Part shown: piece by piece, positions 14,914 through 16,912 of the stretch
Layout: the number at the start of each line of letters is the position of its first letter
Numbering within the stretch: the first letter of the stretch is position 1
Assembly (NCBI GenBank): GCA_964395765.1
Contig: CAYNCU010000085.1
Coordinates: 1 to 16,912 of the forward strand
DNA: 16,912 nucleotides
From: DATDPY01 sp964395765
GTDB lineage: Bacteria; Bacteroidota; Bacteroidia; Cytophagales; Cyclobacteriaceae
Direction of reading: 5' to 3'
Notes under the pieces: generated by a model
Told to the model about the DNA's origin: nothing
What the model saw: the letters and a program-made list of their open reading frames with translations, nothing else
Databases searched by the model: none
Translations under genes and position numbers: made by a program

Positions 14914-15360
14914 TTAAAGTTCATATACAATAAGAATACTCAGGTCCGAATTTCCTGTTTGTTTCAGGCCGTGAGAACTGCCCGGCCGGGTAAGAATTGC
15001 ATCTCCCTGACGGACAGTAAATGTTTTCCCATTCATTTTCATTTCGCCGGTGCCGCTTAAAATATAATACACCTCATCTTCTTCCTGGAGGTGATAGCCG
15101 ATCGCCGAGCCGGGATGCAAAACCCGTTTCCGGAAAGCCAGTTTAAATCCGGAAGCTTTCGAAAAAAAATTATACGCAGTCGACATACCCCCACCGTCAT
15201 GAGGGCCTGGCTGTTCAACGGCAATGTCCTTTTCATGTTCAAGAATATAAACGGGTTGATCATCATGTTTTATGATAAAGGAAGTTAATAGAAAGAGGAT
15301 GAACATTGTGCCCGACCCGGCAAGAAAAGACAGGGTTATCTTGAATTTATTCATGATCAT
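14914..15360 (-). CDS. Membrane-anchored or secreted cupin-domain protein
   Basis: The 148-residue protein has an N-terminal hydrophobic helix (ITLSFLAGSGTMFILFLLTSFII, about 8-30), which acts as a membrane anchor or uncleaved signal. A single cupin domain follows. Cupin motif 1 has correct spacing, G84-x5-H90-L-Q92-x3-E96-x6-G103, but the second His of the HxH pair is Gln. Motif 2 is GDAILTRPGSSH with His130, where PG-x2-H is kept. The metal site therefore has two His, one Glu and a Gln. Function is unknown: such domains range from sugar and metal binding to dioxygenase or isomerase activity. An ATG at 15360 and another at 15354 are both possible. The gene starts 35 bases after the dehydrogenase stop and is likely co-transcribed with it. 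Confidence 0.85.
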   Translation of the reverse strand: MIMNKFKITLSFLAGSGTMFILFLLTSFIIKHDDQPVYILEHEKDIAVEQPGPHDGGGMSTAYNFFSKASGFKLAFRKRVLHPGSAIGYHLQEEDEVYYILSGTGEMKMNGKTFTVRQGDAILTRPGSSHGLKQTGNSDLSILIVYEL

Positions 15361-15395
15361 ATTTTTTATAAAGAGTTTTATGAATTCAATTTCGA

Positions 15396-16391
15396 TCAGG
15401 TCAAGGCCTCCGGGTTCAGGATATTGGGAACTGTTTTTGCCCTGTAAAATCCGATGATATTTTCGGCGGCCAGCCTGGCCATTTCATTTCTTGCCTCCAC
15501 GGTGGCCGATCCGATATGAGGAAGTACCGATACATTTTCCATCTCCAGTAAAGGGTTCCCGGGATGCATAGGTTCGGGGTTGGTAACATCGAGGCCGGCT
15601 CCCCAGATGATTTTTTCATTCAATGCCCGGATAAGATCATTTTCATTATGTACCTGTCCCCGTGCCGTATTGATAAAAAGGGAGGTCGGTTTCATTTTCT
15701 TAAAAGCATTCCAGTCAAAAATTCCCTTGGTTTCTGCACTCAGTTTACAATGAATCGATAAAACGTCGGATTCCGAAAGGAGCCTGTCAAAGCTTACTTT
15801 TTCGGCTTTCAGGTTTTTCTCAGCCTCCCTATTCTGGTTCCGGTTGCAATAGATAACTTTCATATTGAAGGCGCCCCGGGAGCGGGATGCCATTTCATAA
15901 CCGATCCGGCCCAATCCAAAAATGCCAAGTGTCTTATTCCTGAGTTCAATGCCAAGGTTGGCTTTCGGGAAAAAGTAATTCCATTCCCCCCGGGTAATAA
16001 GTTTATGCATGAAAAACATTTTCCTTGACGTGGCGATCATTAGTCCGAAGGCGATATCGGCCGTGGCATCACTCAGTACGCCCGGGGTATTGCCGACCGG
16101 AATTTTTAAACGGCTTGCTTCCGCGATATCAATATTATCATAACCGACGGCGAACTGAGAAATAATATCGAGATGCCTGCATTCATTGAGGAAATACTTA
16201 TCGATCTTGTCGGAACCCATACTTAATAAGGCATTATGCTTTTTTACAAGCTGAATCAATTCCTGTTGTGTAACCGGGATAGCCTCCTTCCATATCGTAA
16301 TTTTAAATCCTTCATTTTTAAGCAGGCCAAGACCGATTTCGGGTATTTCCCTTGATATGAAAATCTTAATGTTCTCCTTTTCTTCAACCAT
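15396..16391 (-). CDS. D-2-hydroxyacid dehydrogenase, probably glyoxylate/hydroxypyruvate reductase
   Basis: It is an NAD(P)H-dependent enzyme that interconverts 2-oxo acids and D-2-hydroxy acids, such as glyoxylate to glycolate or hydroxypyruvate to D-glycerate. The 331-residue protein has the D-isomer-specific dehydrogenase layout: catalytic-domain segment AVGYDNIDI (81-89), Rossmann motif GIFGLGRIG (156-164), and NTARG with Arg244. It continues with LDVTNPEP (Glu273) and LPHIGSAT (His292), which complete the catalytic Arg-Glu-His triad. The residue after the second strand, in YCNRN, carries Arg184 near the cofactor ribose, which would favour NADPH; that is inference. Formate or phosphoglycerate dehydrogenase is less likely, because no ACT domain is present and the length fits the GRHPR group. 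It leads a minus-strand run with the cupin gene. Confidence 0.92.
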   Translation of the reverse strand: MVEEKENIKIFISREIPEIGLGLLKNEGFKITIWKEAIPVTQQELIQLVKKHNALLSMGSDKIDKYFLNECRHLDIISQFAVGYDNIDIAEASRLKIPVGNTPGVLSDATADIAFGLMIATSRKMFFMHKLITRGEWNYFFPKANLGIELRNKTLGIFGLGRIGYEMASRSRGAFNMKVIYCNRNQNREAEKNLKAEKVSFDRLLSESDVLSIHCKLSAETKGIFDWNAFKKMKPTSLFINTARGQVHNENDLIRALNEKIIWGAGLDVTNPEPMHPGNPLLEMENVSVLPHIGSATVEARNEMARLAAENIIGFYRAKTVPNILNPEALT

Positions 16392-16412
16392 ATTATAAAT
16401 TTAATGACTTTG

Positions 16413-16800
16413 TTATTTTACTTCAAATGTTATTTTAATTAGTGAATTCTTATCCGAAGAAGGGCCAACCCATAAACCCTACTGCATTTTTACGGTATCC
16501 CGGAATTCATCGGAAGGATTATACCAAGCCAGGTCATTGGAAGTCAGATTGAAATTAATCACTTTCAATTCACCGGGATTAAACTGAGTTCCATTATATC
16601 CCCGAAAAGTGCCGGTGAGAAGACCTTTCCTCCTTCTGTTCCCGTGGACCATAACTTTATTATCGCCAATACCGTATTCTTCCGGTTTTTTGCGATAACG
16701 GCACTTCCGCCAATTCGAATCCAGGAAGTTATTCCTCCGTCACCATTCATTTGATCTACTTTTCCTGCTTTCCGCACTGGGTCAGTCTGAAGAATATAAT
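16413..16800 (-). pseudogene. Decayed gene remnant, C-terminal part resembles GH3 beta-glucosidase
   Basis: On the minus strand one frame from about 16739 down to 16413 reads GYNGTQFNPGELKVINFNL, then TSNDLAWYNPSDEFRDTVKMQ. It hits a TAG at 16479-16481 and continues in frame as GLWVGPSSDKNSLIKITFEVK to a TAA at 16413. The order F-x-GY, NPGE, F-x-LT, DL-A-WYN, VGPSSD, FEV is what the fibronectin-III-like C-terminal domain of GH3 glycosidases shows, so I read this as its broken remains. Upstream the frame meets a TGA at 16740-16742, while a neighbouring frame (DPVRKAGKVDQMNGDGGITSW) stays open, which suggests at least one frameshift. No signal peptide or catalytic domain is present. A 70-residue frame over 16565-16777 is probably a shadow. 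The family call is by eye only. Confidence 0.45.
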
Positions 16801-16912
16801 TTAATTTTTGAATCTTGATTCCTGGTTTTTGATTTCAGTGCCACTTTCATGAAGAACCCTTTAAAGTTTTAATACTTTTTACAAAAATGCCAATGAGCTG
16901 ATTATTTTCATT
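16801..16912. other. Window-end segment without a recognisable gene
   Basis: This AT-rich stretch has stops in the minus-strand frames that lead into the remnant (for example one reads NENNQLIGIFVKSIK and then stops at about 16849). It may be the 5' border of the decayed gene or plain intergenic DNA. I see no clear promoter, hairpin or gene. Confidence 0.4.

Noticed and set aside
16565..16777. 70-residue minus-strand frame as a real gene
   Set aside because: Its downstream half overlaps, in another frame, a stretch with a recognisable GH3-like pattern, so at least that half is a shadow; the upstream half may be a frameshifted part of the same remnant.
1..16912. CRISPR array, tRNA, rRNA, transposase, toxin-antitoxin or phage defence system
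   Set aside because: I found no spaced direct repeats, no tRNA cloverleaf, no transposase or integrase motif and no known defence gene; the window is mostly core and envelope genes.

Overview
The window looks like a chromosomal segment of a member of the Bacteroidota, probably class Bacteroidia. This rests on moderately AT-rich DNA, housekeeping proteins of Bacteroidota type (the KLSKRDADKGG form of glutamyl-tRNA synthetase, a monofunctional aspartate kinase with two ACT domains, an adenosine-kinase-like PfkB protein), secreted proteins of kinds common in this phylum (a DUF6515-like protein and a DUF2807 lipoprotein), and mostly weak Shine-Dalgarno sequences. No rRNA, tRNA, CRISPR array, intact transposase or phage gene was seen. 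Almost every gene belongs to a familiar family.

Layout. (1) 1-1757, minus strand: glutathione peroxidase, then a two-TM potassium channel with an RCK domain, then the 5' end of a membrane-protein gene that runs off the window. (2) 1758-2060 is non-coding and carries a perfect 22-bp dyad; it leads into a small secreted protein of unknown function with a strong AGGAGG site (2061-2474). (3) 2508-6180, minus strand, reads in transcription order pdhA, a membrane-anchored TPR protein, ribH and aspartate kinase. A terminator-like hairpin lies just upstream of ribH. (4) 6181-6282 is a divergent control region with two abutting inverted repeats. (5) 6283-9694, plus strand: recF, a two-TM protein, gltX and a 66-residue lysine-rich protein. 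(6) 9726-12232, minus strand, in transcription order: OsmC-family protein, secreted glycerophosphodiester phosphodiesterase, PfkB/adenosine kinase. (7) 12319-14195, minus strand: a Tyr-rich secreted DUF6515-like protein with a clear terminator, a GC-rich folded intergenic repeat-like element, and a DUF2807 lipoprotein with eight GSG turns. (8) 14365-16391, minus strand: GNAT acetyltransferase, membrane-anchored cupin, D-2-hydroxyacid dehydrogenase. (9) 16413-16912 holds a decayed gene remnant whose C-terminal part resembles the fibronectin-III-like end of GH3 beta-glucosidases.

The genes do not form one pathway. They are several short operons: central metabolism and biosynthesis (pdhA, ribH, lysC), replication and translation (recF, gltX), peroxide and stress defence (glutathione peroxidase, OsmC), and envelope proteins. 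No convincing new multi-gene system was found. The points most worth a second look are the GC-rich intergenic element, the decayed GH3-like remnant, the attenuator-like hairpin before ribH, the twin dyads between pdhA and recF, and two unrecognised small proteins in the recF-gltX cluster.
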